DNA of 32,567 nucleotides, taken from positions 1 through 32,567 of IMG/VR virus record IMGVR_UViG_3300047368_000172. One strand, 5' to 3'. This document shows positions 31,626-32,567 of this stretch, piece after piece. The notes below the pieces were generated by a model that did no database searches, was not told the DNA's origin, and saw nothing but the letters and a program-made list of their open reading frames with translations. Each line of letters begins with the position of its first letter. Within the stretch, counting starts at the first letter, position 1. The DNA comes from a virus. A program made the translations under genes and the position numbers.

Positions 31626-31655
31626 AAGGTATAGTTAGATGAAAGGAACTATTTT

Positions 31656-32045
31656 ATGGCATATATTGGAGCACAAGAAGTTAAGGTAATTCGTCAGAAT
31701 CTTAAGCAGACGTTTCCTGATTGCAAGTTCTCAGTTCGCAAGTCTTCAGGGGGTCACTCTGTAGATATTGCATTGTTGAAAGGTCCTGAGTTTGAGGTAG
31801 TTACTACTCGTATTCATGGTGAGGAACGTGAAGTGAACCTGAATGAAGGTCATACACCTATTAATCATCACCATACAAAACGTTTCTATGGTGAGAAAAA
31901 TGCAGAGTTCTTTGATAAAGTTACTAGCATTGCAAAAGGTGATACATGGTATGACCGGTCAGATATTATGACTGATTATTTCGATACCGCCTACTACATT
32001 TCAATCAGTGTTGGTATGTGGGACAAGGATTATGAAGTTGCTTAA
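31656..32045 (+). CDS. conserved phage protein (LPD29-like)
   Basis: 129 residues. AYIGAQEVKVIRQNLKQTFP, then KFSVRKSSGGHSVDIALLKG, is a pattern I associate with the LPD29 domain of large phage and mobile-element proteins. A His-rich HTPINHHHTKRF lies in the middle. It has a strong promoter of its own, as expected of an early gene. The function of LPD29 is not established. Overlaps the HAD gene by 14 bases. Confidence 0.55.
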   Translation: MAYIGAQEVKVIRQNLKQTFPDCKFSVRKSSGGHSVDIALLKGPEFEVVTTRIHGEEREVNLNEGHTPINHHHTKRFYGEKNAEFFDKVTSIAKGDTWYDRSDIMTDYFDTAYYISISVGMWDKDYEVA

Positions 32046-32567
32046 AAATAAAATAATATTAACAGACATTGATGGTGTTGTTCTAGACTGGGAAGAAGGA
32101 TTCCTGGTCTGGATGCAACACATGGGACATGATTTGGTTGACGGCTACGAATACCTGTATGGTGTGGACAAACGGTTTGGATTGGCTAAGGAAGTTACAG
32201 ACCAATTGGTTCGGCAGTTTAACGCATCAGCGGCTATAGGCTTTTTGCCGCCCTTGCGTGATGCACAATATTATATCAAGATGCTACATGAGAAGCACAA
32301 ATACAAGTTTTTAGCTGTCACTAGCCTGTCATTGGATCCGTATGCACAAAAATTACGGACACGGAATCTGGGTAAGTTGTTTGGTAAGAACACGTTTGAG
32401 GACGTTATTTGCTTGGACACAGGCGCAGATAAGGATGAGGTTCTTATAGAACTATCAGAGAAATACCAAGGTTGTTACTGGATTGAGGATAAAGTTACGA
32501 ATGCTCAGTTAGGTGGTCACATTGGTTACGATGCTTTATTAATGGAGCATGGTCACAATATGAAAGC
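32032..32567 (+). CDS. HAD-superfamily phosphatase-like protein (partial)
   Basis: At least 178 residues, cut by the window end. Motif I is TDIDGVVLDW (residues 12-21; D13, D15). A TS (AVTSLS) fits motif II and WIEDKVTNAQL fits the acidic motif III. Such enzymes remove phosphate from nucleotides or sugars; a nucleotidase role would fit a phage nucleotide pathway, but this is not shown. ATG 32032 lies in the end of the previous gene. Confidence 0.75.
   Translation, partial: MKLLKNKIILTDIDGVVLDWEEGFLVWMQHMGHDLVDGYEYLYGVDKRFGLAKEVTDQLVRQFNASAAIGFLPPLRDAQYYIKMLHEKHKYKFLAVTSLSLDPYAQKLRTRNLGKLFGKNTFEDVICLDTGADKDEVLIELSEKYQGCYWIEDKVTNAQLGGHIGYDALLMEHGHNMK

Noticed and set aside
1-32567. tRNA genes, CRISPR arrays, insertion sequences or rRNA
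   Set aside because: No cloverleaf with TTC-A arm, spaced direct repeats or transposase was seen by eye; a tRNA scan would be decisive for tRNAs.

Overview
The window looks like part of the genome of a marine T4-like (myovirus-type) phage. It is AT-rich, and almost every gene lies on the plus strand, packed with ATGA, GTGA or TAATG stop/start overlaps. Recognisable T4-type parts are a gp61-like primase, a T4-type RNase H, class I ribonucleotide reductase subunits (nrdA, nrdB) with a glutaredoxin, and exact TATAAATA late-promoter boxes. ThyX, a conserved radical-SAM protein and modular head proteins resemble those of marine phages of cyanobacteria and SAR11-type bacteria. No photosynthesis gene was seen, so a heterotrophic marine host (perhaps an alphaproteobacterium) is likely, but this is inference.

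Layout. (1) About 1-13981 is a late virion module. It holds an SGNH hydrolase, a ligase-like nucleotidyltransferase, an HxGH nucleotidyltransferase, a fibre-like protein, an M15 peptidase, a 957-aa polyprotein with an N-terminal P-loop kinase and a very basic tail, a small basic protein, a broken 2-oxoglutarate dioxygenase, a second modular 573-aa protein, two fibre- or decoration-like proteins, two conserved small proteins and a coiled-coil protein with a C-terminal membrane anchor. (2) About 13978-24300 is a replication and nucleotide module: primase, thyX, a dioxygenase, nrdA and nrdB. A cassette sits between nrdA and nrdB: QueC-like PP-loop protein, glutaredoxin, methyltransferase, SDR, sugar epimerase and a radical-SAM protein. 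(3) About 24142-27948 is accessory: a zinc ribbon, a second radical-SAM protein, a GIY-YIG-like protein, a membrane/coiled-coil protein, a possible glycosyltransferase and a DUF2693-like protein. (4) About 27945-32567 holds sigma70-like promoters, rnh, conserved small genes, a minus-strand two-gene island with a NUMOD3-type homing-endonuclease-like protein, and a HAD phosphatase cut by the window end.

The most interesting thread is in the late module. Several proteins carry terminal peptides like the T4 internal-protein capsid-targeting sequence (MKTYQEFIAE-A), including the ligase-like enzyme and the kinase-bearing polyprotein. This suggests that nucleic-acid end-processing enzymes are packaged in the head and injected with the DNA. 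Regulatory signals stand out too: late boxes only 4-5 nt from start codons (possible leaderless mRNAs), a perfect palindrome inside the primase promoter, a hairpin that hides a ribosome binding site in read-through transcripts, and two early promoters sharing a 13-nt start-site motif. There is no gene-free stretch over 300 bases; the longest, about 30829-30945, holds promoters in both directions.
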